From the NCBI GenBank assembly GCA_021203665.1, contig JAJQAT010000021.1, positions 1 through 8,849 of the forward strand: DNA of 8,849 bases. Reading direction: 5' to 3'. Below, piece after piece: positions 1 through 6,230 of the stretch; position 1 is the stretch's first letter, and each line of letters starts with the position of its first letter. The DNA is from Bacillota bacterium (GTDB lineage: Bacteria; Bacillota; Clostridia; UBA1381). Both the position numbers and the translations under genes were made by a program. The notes under the pieces were generated by a model, which made no database searches, was not told the origin of the DNA, and worked only from the letters and a program-made list of their open reading frames with translations.

Positions 1-1
1 C

Positions 2-418
2 CCCGATGTGGTTTCCTTTAATATGTATTCCGGCTGGTATCAAGACTGTCCGATTGACGAGAGGAACAATCAGGAAATAGAATGGATACAAAATTCCGGC
101 GGGGATAATAAGCCGATAATCGTGAGCGAGCTCGGAGCCGCGGCAATTTACGGTTACCGCGACCGCTCACGGTGCAAGTGGAGCGAGGAAGGACAGGCGG
201 ATATAATACGCGAAAATCTTGAGGTGTATATGAACGACACTCGTATAACCGGCGTGTTTATATGGCAGTTTGCGGACTGCCGCGTGACCGAGGAGGGCGA
301 ATGGTTTGCCACCCGCGCGAGATGTCATAACAACAAAGGCGTATTGGACGAATACCGCCGCCCCAAAATGGCATACGACACGGTAAAAGAAATGTTCAAA
401 AAATACGGAGGAATTTAA
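2..418 (+). CDS. GH2 beta-hexuronidase (beta-glucuronidase type), 3' part only
   Basis: This is the C-terminal 138 residues of a glycoside hydrolase family 2 enzyme; the frame is open at the left edge, so the GTG at position 8 is an internal codon. The visible part is the end of the TIM-barrel catalytic domain. An NMYSGWY segment matches the NRYYGWY of E. coli GusA. IIVSELG carries the expected catalytic nucleophile Glu (codon 128-130), and IWQFAD matches the family VWNFAD. N-N-K-G (codons from 329) fits the NxK motif that binds the substrate carboxylate in beta-glucuronidases, followed by DEYRRPK. These features make a uronic acid substrate likely. No C-terminal extra domain is present. The gene ends one base before uxaC, so released uronate probably feeds the genes downstream. 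Compared with GusA, the loop between IWQFAD and NNKG is longer and has a different arginine arrangement (WFATRAR), so sugar specificity (glucuronide or galacturonide) cannot be settled here. Confidence 0.85.
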   Translation, partial: PDVVSFNMYSGWYQDCPIDERNNQEIEWIQNSGGDNKPIIVSELGAAAIYGYRDRSRCKWSEEGQADIIRENLEVYMNDTRITGVFIWQFADCRVTEEGEWFATRARCHNNKGVLDEYRRPKMAYDTVKEMFKKYGGI

Positions 419-419
419 T

Positions 420-1820
420 ATGAAGCAATTTATGGACGAAAATTTTATGCTTAACAACGACACGGCGATAAGGCTGTACCACGGCTACGCAAAGGATATG
501 CCGATATTTGATTATCATTGCCATCTCAGTCCGAAGATGATGTACGAGGACAAGCCGTTTGGCAATATTACCGAGATTTTTCTCGGCGGCGACCACTACA
601 AGTGGAGGTATATGCGCTCAAACGGCATTGATGAAAGCTACATAACCGGCGATAAGAGCGATTATGAAAAATTCAAGGCGTTCTGCGGCTGTCTGCAATA
701 CGCCGTCGGAAATCCCTTGTATCACTGGACACATCTTGAGCTTAAGCGATATTTCGGAGTAAACGACATTGTGACGGAGGAAAGCTGCGACAGGATATGG
801 GAGAAGTGCAATGCCGTTATAAGGGACACGCAAATGTCGCCGTCAAAGCTGATAAATCAATCGAATGTGGCTGTTATATGCACAACGGACGACCCCGCGG
901 ATTCTTTGGAGTATCACAAAAGGATTGCCGAAAAGGGGCACATAAACGCCCGCGTTCTGCCGGCGCTGCGTCCCGATTTCCTTATAAATATTGACAAGGA
1001 CACATTTACGGACTATATAGAAAGACTGTCGAAAGCAAGCGGAATAAAAATCGAGAGCTATGATGACGCGATAAAAGCGGTGTATTCAAGAATAGATTAT
1101 TTCCATTCGCTCGGCTGCCGCATAAGCGACCACGCGCTTGACGGCGTGCCGTATAATACCGATTACAATGCCGTCGAGGTTTTCAAAAAAGCAATGAGCG
1201 GCGAAAAAATAAGCCGCGCCGAGGCTGACGCGTACAAATGCGAAACATTGATAAGGCTCGCGAAGAAATATAAAGAGCTTGACTGGGCAATGCAGCTGCA
1301 CATAGGCGCGCTGAGGAACAATAACACGCGTATGTTTGAAAAATTGGGAGCGGACACCGGATTTGATTCAATCGCGGATTATTCAATCGCGGCGGAGCTG
1401 TCGGCACTGCTTGACGCGATGGAGAAAAATGATAATCTTCCGAAAACCATTTTGTACACGCTGAATCCAAAGGACAACTATGTTTTGGCGACAATGCTCG
1501 GCAATTTCCAATCGGCGCAGACGGCGGGAAAAATACAATTCGGCTCCGGCTGGTGGTTTAACGACCAGCGCGACGGTATGACGGAGCAGATGAGGGCACT
1601 GGCGAATTTGGGCGCACTGAATAAATTTGTGGGTATGCTTACCGATTCGCGCAGCTTTCTGTCATATACGCGCCACGAGTATTTCAGACGTATTCTGTGC
1701 AATCTCATCGGCGAATGGGTTGAAAACGGCGAATTTCCCGCGGATTACAAAATTCTCGGTAAAATAGTCGAGGATATTTCATATAACAACGCGGTAAAAT
1801 ATTTTAATTTGGGAGAATAA
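420..1820 (+). CDS. uxaC: Uronate isomerase (glucuronate/galacturonate isomerase)
   Basis: UxaC interconverts D-galacturonate and D-tagaturonate, and D-glucuronate and D-fructuronate; it is the first cytoplasmic step of hexuronate catabolism. The 466-residue product is close to the E. coli length of about 470 and collinear with it. It is an amidohydrolase-superfamily protein with the metal-binding HxH motif (His33, His35 in FDYHCHL) after a typical KDMPIFDYHCHLSP N-terminus. Family segments follow: GDHYKWR (about 57-63), GNPLYHWTHLEL (97-108), TTDDP (155-159), LRPD (183-186), LHIGALRNN (293-301) and GMLTDSRSF (405-413). The ATG at 420 is chosen because GGAGG at 407-411 lies 8 bases upstream, inside the end of the GH2 gene, and because the N-terminus aligns with the family. 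Only one base separates it from the GH2 stop codon and two from uxaB, so the genes are almost certainly cotranscribed and perhaps translationally coupled. Confidence 0.97.
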   Translation: MKQFMDENFMLNNDTAIRLYHGYAKDMPIFDYHCHLSPKMMYEDKPFGNITEIFLGGDHYKWRYMRSNGIDESYITGDKSDYEKFKAFCGCLQYAVGNPLYHWTHLELKRYFGVNDIVTEESCDRIWEKCNAVIRDTQMSPSKLINQSNVAVICTTDDPADSLEYHKRIAEKGHINARVLPALRPDFLINIDKDTFTDYIERLSKASGIKIESYDDAIKAVYSRIDYFHSLGCRISDHALDGVPYNTDYNAVEVFKKAMSGEKISRAEADAYKCETLIRLAKKYKELDWAMQLHIGALRNNNTRMFEKLGADTGFDSIADYSIAAELSALLDAMEKNDNLPKTILYTLNPKDNYVLATMLGNFQSAQTAGKIQFGSGWWFNDQRDGMTEQMRALANLGALNKFVGMLTDSRSFLSYTRHEYFRRILCNLIGEWVENGEFPADYKILGKIVEDISYNNAVKYFNLGE

Positions 1821-1822
1821 AA

Positions 1823-3190
1823 ATGGAATTATTAAAGAGAGAAAATAATGAAAAGCACACGGAGCGCGTTTTGCAATTCGGCGAGGGTAATTTCCTGCGC
1901 GGCTTTGTCGATTGGATGTTTGATAAACTAAATAAGGAATGCGGCGGGGATTTCGGCGTGGCTGTTGTTCAGCCGCTGCCTACCGGACGCGTTGCCGAGC
2001 TAAACGCGCAGGACGGCTTATACACGCTCTATTCGCGCGGACTTATAAACGGCGTTAAAGCCGAGGAGGAGCATACAATCGACTGTATAACGCGCGGAAT
2101 AAATCCGTATGAGAATACGGACGAGTTTTTCAAGTGCGCCCAAAATCCCGATTTGAGGTATATCGTGTCAAACACCACCGAGGCGGGAATCGAGTACAGA
2201 AAAGAGGAATGTGATTTTAGCACAACCACATTTCCCGGACGTCTTACAATGCTTCTAAAGGCGCGTTATGACGCGGGACTTGGCGGTTTCCTGCTCCTTC
2301 CGTGCGAGCTTATCGACAAAAACGGAGATTGTCTTAAAGAGTGCGTGCTGAAGTATGCCGCCGATTGGAATTACGGAAAGGATTTCGCGAGGTGGATAAA
2401 TGAGGAAAACGTATTCACAAATACTCTTGTTGACAGGATTGTTACCGGCTATCCGCGCGACACGGCGGACGAGATGTGCAAAAAATACGGCTACACAGAC
2501 AATTTAATCGATACAACCGAGATATTCCATTTATGGGTAATAGAGGGTGACAAAAAATACGCAGCCGAGCTGCCGTTTCACAAGGCGGGACTGAACGTAA
2601 TATGGACGGACGATGTAACGCCGTATAAAAAGCGCAAGGTAAGAATATTAAACGGTGCGCATACGTCGCTTGTTTCGTCGGCTATGCTTATGGGCGTTGA
2701 AACTGTGCGCGAGGCGTTGGATAATGAGATTTTAAGCAGGTACATTAAAAAAGCCGTTTTTGAGGAAATAATACCCACTATAGATATGAGCGAAAGCGAG
2801 CTTACAGGCTTTGCGAACGATGTGCTTGACCGCTTTAGAAATCCGTTTATAAACCACCTTTGGTCGAGTATCGCTTTAAATTCGGTATCTAAGTTTAAGG
2901 TGCGCGTATTGCCGAGTATAAAGGACTATAAGGATAAATTCGGCACACTTCCGCGTTGCCTTGTATTTTCTCTCGCGGCACTCATTATGCTTTACAGAAC
3001 CGAAAACGCGAACGACGACCCTAAGGTGATTGATTTTATGAAAAGCGCGTCGGCGGCGGAAATTTTGAGCAATACGGAGCTTTGGGACGAGGATTTGACA
3101 TATCTTTCGGAAAGCGTCGAGGAATATATAAAATCAGCCGAAAATAACGGTATCAAGGCGGCTGTGGAGCTTGCCGCGGAGAGGAAATAA
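1823..3190 (+). CDS. uxaB: Tagaturonate reductase (altronate oxidoreductase)
   Basis: UxaB reduces D-tagaturonate to D-altronate with NADH, the second step of galacturonate breakdown. The 455-residue protein belongs to the polyol-specific long-chain dehydrogenase family. The N-terminal nucleotide-binding segment reads LQFGEGNFLRGFVDW (17-31), the form typical of UxaB. Other UxaB-like blocks are SNTTEAGI (116-123), PCELID (160-165) and TLVDRIVTGYPRD (201-213). The catalytic pattern K-x4-N-x2-H is visible as Lys272, Asn277 and His280 in RKVRILNGAH. RFRNPFINH (338-346) and LPRCLVFSLAALI (377-389) complete the C-terminal domain. The start at 1823 has GGGAG at 1811-1815, overlapping the end of uxaC. 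The related fructuronate reductase UxuB has a different N-terminal motif, so that name was not used. Position between uxaC and uxaA supports the call. Confidence 0.95.
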   Translation: MELLKRENNEKHTERVLQFGEGNFLRGFVDWMFDKLNKECGGDFGVAVVQPLPTGRVAELNAQDGLYTLYSRGLINGVKAEEEHTIDCITRGINPYENTDEFFKCAQNPDLRYIVSNTTEAGIEYRKEECDFSTTTFPGRLTMLLKARYDAGLGGFLLLPCELIDKNGDCLKECVLKYAADWNYGKDFARWINEENVFTNTLVDRIVTGYPRDTADEMCKKYGYTDNLIDTTEIFHLWVIEGDKKYAAELPFHKAGLNVIWTDDVTPYKKRKVRILNGAHTSLVSSAMLMGVETVREALDNEILSRYIKKAVFEEIIPTIDMSESELTGFANDVLDRFRNPFINHLWSSIALNSVSKFKVRVLPSIKDYKDKFGTLPRCLVFSLAALIMLYRTENANDDPKVIDFMKSASAAEILSNTELWDEDLTYLSESVEEYIKSAENNGIKAAVELAAERK

Positions 3191-3193
3191 TCG

Positions 3194-4606
3194 ATGAGGA
3201 CTCTTAGAATAAACGAGCGTGACAATGTCGCGGTAATGCTTGACGGCGACCTTAGGGGACACAAAACCGCGCTTTGCGATATAGAGCGGGGACAGGAAAT
3301 AATAAAATACGGCTACCCGATAGGTCACGCAATTTGCGATATAAAAAAGGGCGAGCACGTACACACGCACAACATAAAAACCAACCTCGGCGAAACGCTT
3401 GAATATACATACAATCCCAAGCATAACGTGCTTTCACCACAGCCTAAGCGAACATTTATGGGGTATGAGCGCGAAGACGGCAGTGTGGGAATACGAAACG
3501 AAATATGGATTGTGAACACCGTCGGATGCGTAAATAAAACCTCGGAAATCCTCGCGCGCGAGGCGAATAAAAAATACGGCGGGGAATGTGACGGAATATT
3601 TAATTTTGTACACCCGTTCGGCTGTTCGCAGCTCGGCGACGATATGCGCACAACGCAGGCGGTGCTGAAGGGACTTGTAAATCACCCGAACGCGGCGGGC
3701 GTGCTTGTGCTGGGACTCGGCTGTGAGAATAACAATATAGACGCGTTCAAGGACGTTTTGGGCGGCGTAAACGAAAACCGCGTAAAATTTATGAGCACGC
3801 AGGAGTATGACGATGAGATTGAGCAAGGCTTGAAGCTTATCGGCGAGCTTGCAAAGTACGCAAAAGGCTTTAAGCGAACCGAGTGTGATGCTTCAAGGCT
3901 TGTTATAGGATTAAAATGCGGCGGCAGCGACGGATTTTCGGGACTTACCGCGAATCCCTTGATAGGCAGAGTTTCCGATAAGCTTATCGCGTCCGGCGCA
4001 AGCACAATCCTGACGGAGGTGCCGGAAATGTTCGGCGCGGAAACAATACTGATGAACCGATGCGTGAATGAAGAGGTATTTGAAAAAACAGTCCGATTGA
4101 TAAACGATTTCAAGGAATATTTTATTCGCCACGGGCAGGTCGTATATGAAAATCCGTCGCCCGGGAATAAAAAAGGCGGCATAACGACGCTTGAGGATAA
4201 GTCGCTCGGCTGCGTGCAAAAATCGGGCGGCGCAGATGTGGCGGACGTGATAGCGATTGGAGAGAGCGTTAAAAACAAGGGACTTAATCTCCTGACCGGT
4301 CCCGGGAACGATATTGTCGCGGTAACGAACCTTACCGCGTCCGGCTGTCATATGATACTCTTTTCAACCGGCAGAGGAACGCCGGTCGGCGCGCCGGTGC
4401 CGACGGTCAAGATTTCCACCAATACGCCGCTGTATGAAAAAAAGCCGCATTGGATTGATTTCGACGCGGGCAGCGCGATAAACGGCGCGGACCTGTCGGA
4501 CGAGCTGCTCCGGTACATAATATCCGTCGCAAACGGCGTGCAAACCAACAACGAGAAAAACGGCTACAGAGAGATTTCGATATTCAAGGACGGCGTTGTG
4601 CTGTAG
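3194..4606 (+). CDS. uxaA: Altronate dehydratase
   Basis: UxaA dehydrates D-altronate to 2-keto-3-deoxy-D-gluconate, an iron-dependent step that completes the uxa branch. The 470-residue protein has an N-terminal SAF-type domain (about 10-65, with RGHK at 21-24 and GEHVHTHN at 53-60) and then the large UxaA/GarD-type catalytic region. Visible family blocks are RNEIWIVNTVGCVN (101-114), GCSQLGDD (143-150), GLGCENN (174-180), CGGSDGFSG (242-250), TEVPEMFGAE (274-283), ENPSPGNKKGGITTLEDKSLGC (319-340, conserved cysteine 340), SGCHM (383-387), FSTGRGTP (390-397) and HWIDFDAG (419-426). It is about 25 residues shorter than the E. coli protein; most of the difference is a missing stretch in the SAF domain before RGHK, while the catalytic part is complete. 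GGAGAGG at 3178-3184 is a good ribosome binding site for the ATG. It is the last gene of the operon and is followed by several hairpins. Confidence 0.96.
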   Translation: MRTLRINERDNVAVMLDGDLRGHKTALCDIERGQEIIKYGYPIGHAICDIKKGEHVHTHNIKTNLGETLEYTYNPKHNVLSPQPKRTFMGYEREDGSVGIRNEIWIVNTVGCVNKTSEILAREANKKYGGECDGIFNFVHPFGCSQLGDDMRTTQAVLKGLVNHPNAAGVLVLGLGCENNNIDAFKDVLGGVNENRVKFMSTQEYDDEIEQGLKLIGELAKYAKGFKRTECDASRLVIGLKCGGSDGFSGLTANPLIGRVSDKLIASGASTILTEVPEMFGAETILMNRCVNEEVFEKTVRLINDFKEYFIRHGQVVYENPSPGNKKGGITTLEDKSLGCVQKSGGADVADVIAIGESVKNKGLNLLTGPGNDIVAVTNLTASGCHMILFSTGRGTPVGAPVPTVKISTNTPLYEKKPHWIDFDAGSAINGADLSDELLRYIISVANGVQTNNEKNGYREISIFKDGVVL

Positions 4607-4619
4607 CGTTATAAATGAA

Positions 4620-4651
4620 AAAGACTGTTGACGAAAATATCAACAGTCTTT
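4620..4651 (+). terminator. Hairpin 13 bases after uxaA, possible weak terminator
   Basis: A perfect 12-bp inverted repeat (4620-4631 with 4640-4651, AAAGACTGTTGA and its complement) encloses an 8-base loop. The right arm ends in CTTT and is followed by C, so the U-tract is only three bases. The hairpin may protect the 3' end of the uxa mRNA or pause polymerase; a stronger terminator lies 40 bases further on. Confidence 0.55.
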
Positions 4652-4654
4652 CAG

Positions 4655-4693
4655 GCTGTCGACAGGTATATCAAAGATATATCTGTCGACAGC
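4655..4693. repeat. 39-nt hairpin built from two copies of a 10-bp palindrome
   Basis: The arms 4655-4672 and 4676-4693 form an 18-bp stem with only an AAA loop; the single departure is G4666 opposite T4682, a G-U pair in RNA. Each arm contains CTGTCGACAG (4656-4665 and 4683-4692), itself a perfect palindrome, so the motif occurs both as a direct and an inverted repeat. There is no T-run directly after it, so it is not a classical terminator. Function unknown. Confidence 0.7.
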
Positions 4694-4720
4694 GAAAAAA
4701 GCATCATCGATGCTTTTTTC
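4694..4720. terminator. Symmetrical rho-independent terminator between convergent units
   Basis: A perfect 12-bp stem (4694-4705 with 4709-4720) has a 3-base ATC loop. The GCATC/GATGC core is flanked by A6 on the left and T6 on the right. The same structure gives a U6 tract on either strand, as expected for a bidirectional terminator between the + strand uxa operon and - strand transcripts. It is the best candidate for the main uxa operon terminator. Confidence 0.8.
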
Positions 4721-4722
4721 AA

Positions 4723-4738
4723 TTTCTTTTAAAAGAAA
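4723..4738. repeat. 16-bp perfect A/T-rich palindrome
   Basis: The 16 bases are TTTCTTTTAAAAGAAA, identical on both strands, with no loop. It lies directly between the symmetrical terminator and the candidate small RNA. Being nearly all A/T with no spacer, it is a poor RNA hairpin; it could be a DNA-binding site, a flexible AT element or an end of a dispersed repeat. No function is assigned. Confidence 0.4.
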
Positions 4739-4890
4739 AAACCAAAAGTTCCTCCTTGCGTCGAAACTTTAGGTTTTAAGCCATTTTTGACGCGCATGTC
4801 GTCAAAAATGATTTTCATTCGAGGTTAGCACCTCGAGCACCCAAGAACAAAGTAGACAAAACCTAATCGGTTTTGTCTACTGTTTTTTTT
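4738..4890 (+). ncRNA. Candidate small RNA or dispersed intergenic repeat with CCTCCTT loop
   Basis: Four hairpins follow one another on the + strand and end in a strong terminator. The first pairs 4738-4750 with 4765-4777 (12 pairs and one A-A mismatch); its 14-base loop begins CCTCCTT, the complement of the AAGGAGG Shine-Dalgarno sequence. The second pairs 4782-4792 with 4800-4810 (11 bp). The third pairs 4819-4825 with 4830-4836 (7 bp). The fourth is the terminator at 4851-4890. GCGTC in the first loop (4758-4762) can also pair with GACGC at 4789-4793, so an alternative fold exists. No convincing + strand promoter was found just upstream, and no ORF with a start and ribosome binding site lies here. 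It could instead be a stable piece of the uxaA 3' UTR or a copy of a repeat family; the ncRNA label is an inference. Confidence 0.3.
4851..4890 (+). terminator. Strong hairpin plus T8 terminator, possibly used from both sides
   Basis: A 13-bp perfect stem (4851-4863 with 4869-4881) with a TAATC loop is followed by G and eight Ts at 4883-4890, an intrinsic terminator for + strand transcripts. It would end the candidate small RNA or back up the uxa terminator. Read on the - strand the hairpin is followed by TTTGTTCTT, a poorer U-tract, and stands about 14 bases past the tRNA-Glu 3' end, so it may terminate the tRNA as well. Confidence 0.8.
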
Positions 4891-4894
4891 ATAT

Positions 4895-4969
4895 TGGTGA
4901 CCCGTGCGGGATTCGAACCCGCGTAGCCGGCGTGAGAGGCCGGAGTCTTAACCGCTTGACCAACGGGCC
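4895..4969 (-). tRNA. tRNA-Glu (anticodon CTC)
   Basis: The reverse complement folds into a complete 75-nt cloverleaf. The acceptor stem is GGCCCGT with ACGGGTC (one G-U pair), followed by discriminator A and an encoded CCA. The D arm is GTC/GAC with a GCGGTTAA-containing loop. The anticodon stem is CCGGC/GCCGG with loop CTCTCAC. The variable loop has 4 bases, and the T arm is GCGGG, TTCGAAT, CCCGC. The anticodon CTC (4934-4936 on the + strand) reads GAG, and the acceptor and D-arm sequence match bacterial tRNA-Glu. It is a single gene on the - strand with its own promoter just upstream. Confidence 0.97.
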
Positions 4970-4981
4970 GTCAGCTTTTAT

Positions 4982-5010
4982 ATAATACCACAAAAAAGCA
5001 TACTTGTCAA
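4982..5010 (-). promoter_or_regulatory. Sigma-A type promoter of the tRNA-Glu gene
   Basis: Read on the - strand, TTGACA (5010-5005) is a perfect -35 box. It is followed after exactly 17 bases by TATTAT (4987-4982), one base from the TATAAT consensus. The tRNA 5' end lies 12 bases beyond the -10 box, so transcription would start near 4975 with a leader of about 6 bases. The T-rich stretch just upstream (5011-5030) could act as an UP element; it is the tail of the ugd terminator. Confidence 0.88.
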
Positions 5011-5021
5011 TACCTAAAATC

Positions 5022-5063
5022 AAAAAAATTGTATTTCAGAGCAAATCAATCTCTGAAATACAA
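5022..5063 (-). terminator. Terminator overlapping the 3' end of ugd
   Basis: A perfect 13-bp stem (5051-5063 with 5029-5041) encloses a 9-base loop, and on the - strand it continues into a run of Ts (5028-5022), giving nine consecutive Ts with the end of the stem. The ugd stop codon (TCA on the + strand, 5046-5048) lies in the loop, so the upstream arm of the stem encodes the last residues of the protein, LYFR. It closes the polysaccharide operon just before the tRNA promoter. Confidence 0.88.
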
Positions 5064-6230
5064 ATCTCTTGTATAAACCTTGCTTATAACGTCATCCAGG
5101 TCGCGGCTGTATCTGTTCGCTATAATAACGTCCGCGGTCTGTTTAAAGACACGCAAATCGTCTATAACCTCAAAGCCGCAAAATTCCGTTTCTCCAAGCG
5201 ACGGCTCGTATATCACAAGCTTAATCCCGCGCTCGGAAAGTATGCTCATAACGCCCTGTATGGAGGATTGGCGGAAATTATCGCTGCCTGATTTAATCAT
5301 AAGGCGGTACACGCCGACAACATCGGGATTTTTCTCTATTCTCCTCTCGGCTATAAAATCCTTTCGTGTCTTGTTTGACTCCACTATGGCGGCGATAAGG
5401 TTTTCCGGCACCTTGTCGTAATTCGCCAAAAGCTGCCTCGTGTCCTTTGGCAGGCAATAGCCGCCGTAGCCGAAGGACGGGTTGTTATAATGCGCGCCGA
5501 TTCTCGGGTCAAGTCCCACACCGTCGATAATCTGCTTGGTGTCAAGTCCCCTCATTTCCGCGTAGGTGTCAAGCTCGTTGAAATACGCTACGCGCAGTGC
5601 GAGATACGTGTTCGCGAAAAGCTTTATCGCCTCCGCCTCTGTCAGGTCCGTAAACAGCATCGGAATGTCCTGCTTTACCGCGCCGTCGGCAAGCATTTGG
5701 GCGAACTCCCGCGCGCTTTGCTTTGCCTCCGACGACGAGCCTACAACTATTCTCGACGGATACAAATTGTCATAAAGCGCCCTGCCCTCGCGCAAAAATT
5801 CGGGGGAGAAAAGTATATTATCCGTGTTGTATTTTTCGCATATAAGCTTTGTATATCCCACCGGCACCGTTGATTTTATGATTATAACGGCGTTTTTATT
5901 GTACCTTAAAGCCAGCTCTATCACGCTTTCCACCGAAGACGTGTCAAAATGATTTTTATCCTCGTCATAGTCGGTCGGAGTCGCGATTATGATGAAATCG
6001 GCATTTGAATAGGCGCGCTCCGCGTCGGTTGTCGCCGTGAGGTCAAGATCCCTGCCGCTCAGATAATCCTCAATTTCGGCGTCTGCAATCGGAGACTGCC
6101 TTTTGTTAATCATATCAACCCTTTCGGGAACAATATCCACCGCCGTTACCCTGTTTTTTTGAGCGAGCAGAACGGCGTTTGAAAGTCCCACGTAACCCGT
6201 TCCCGCCACCGCTATGTTTTTTTTGTTCAT
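5046..6230 (-). CDS. ugd: UDP-glucose 6-dehydrogenase
   Basis: The enzyme oxidises UDP-glucose to UDP-glucuronate with two NAD+, in the cytoplasm, and supplies acidic sugar donors for surface polysaccharides. The 394-residue protein is collinear with E. coli Ugd (388 residues). Visible parts are the NAD-binding GTGYVG motif (10-15), IIATPTDYD (81-89), KSTVPVG (119-125), FSPEFLREGRALYDNLYPSRIV (141-162), TEAEAIKLFANTYLA (197-211, with Lys203 and Asn207), DPRIG, and GYGGYCLPKDT (254-264) with catalytic Cys259. The C-terminal UDP-binding domain begins with GVYRLMIKSGSDNFR. AAAGGAGG (6244-6237) lies 6 bases before the ATG. It is the last gene of the - strand operon, 66 bases after the flippase gene, with the terminator built into its 3' end. 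A glycine replaces the cysteine seen in E. coli just before LDPRIG; this is not the catalytic cysteine. Confidence 0.97.
   Translation of the reverse strand: MNKKNIAVAGTGYVGLSNAVLLAQKNRVTAVDIVPERVDMINKRQSPIADAEIEDYLSGRDLDLTATTDAERAYSNADFIIIATPTDYDEDKNHFDTSSVESVIELALRYNKNAVIIIKSTVPVGYTKLICEKYNTDNILFSPEFLREGRALYDNLYPSRIVVGSSSEAKQSAREFAQMLADGAVKQDIPMLFTDLTEAEAIKLFANTYLALRVAYFNELDTYAEMRGLDTKQIIDGVGLDPRIGAHYNNPSFGYGGYCLPKDTRQLLANYDKVPENLIAAIVESNKTRKDFIAERRIEKNPDVVGVYRLMIKSGSDNFRQSSIQGVMSILSERGIKLVIYEPSLGETEFCGFEVIDDLRVFKQTADVIIANRYSRDLDDVISKVYTRDLYFRD

Noticed and set aside
8..10. GTG as start of a small 136-residue protein
   Set aside because: The frame is open to the edge and the product matches the C-terminal part of GH2 hexuronidases; it is a truncated large gene.
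1823..3190. Fructuronate reductase (UxuB) as the identity of this dehydrogenase
   Set aside because: The N-terminal FGEGNFLRGFVDW and the VDRIVTGYPRD block are UxaB-like; UxuB has a different N-terminal motif, with HLGCGAFHRAH in E. coli.
3682..4278. A 198-codon open frame on the - strand
   Set aside because: It lies fully inside uxaA in antisense, is rich in Ser, Pro and Phe as reverse-complement frames often are, has no ribosome binding site and resembles no family; uxaA is certain.
4656..4692. Two CTGTCGACAG copies as a minimal CRISPR or iteron array
   Set aside because: Only two copies, each palindromic, with complementary sequence between them; they form one hairpin and not a repeat-spacer array.
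4739..4894. A riboswitch
   Set aside because: No gene lies downstream on the + strand for it to control, and on the - strand the region is downstream of the tRNA; no known aptamer core was recognised.
5490..5873. A 127-codon open frame on the + strand
   Set aside because: It is antisense to the conserved core of ugd and has no recognisable motif.
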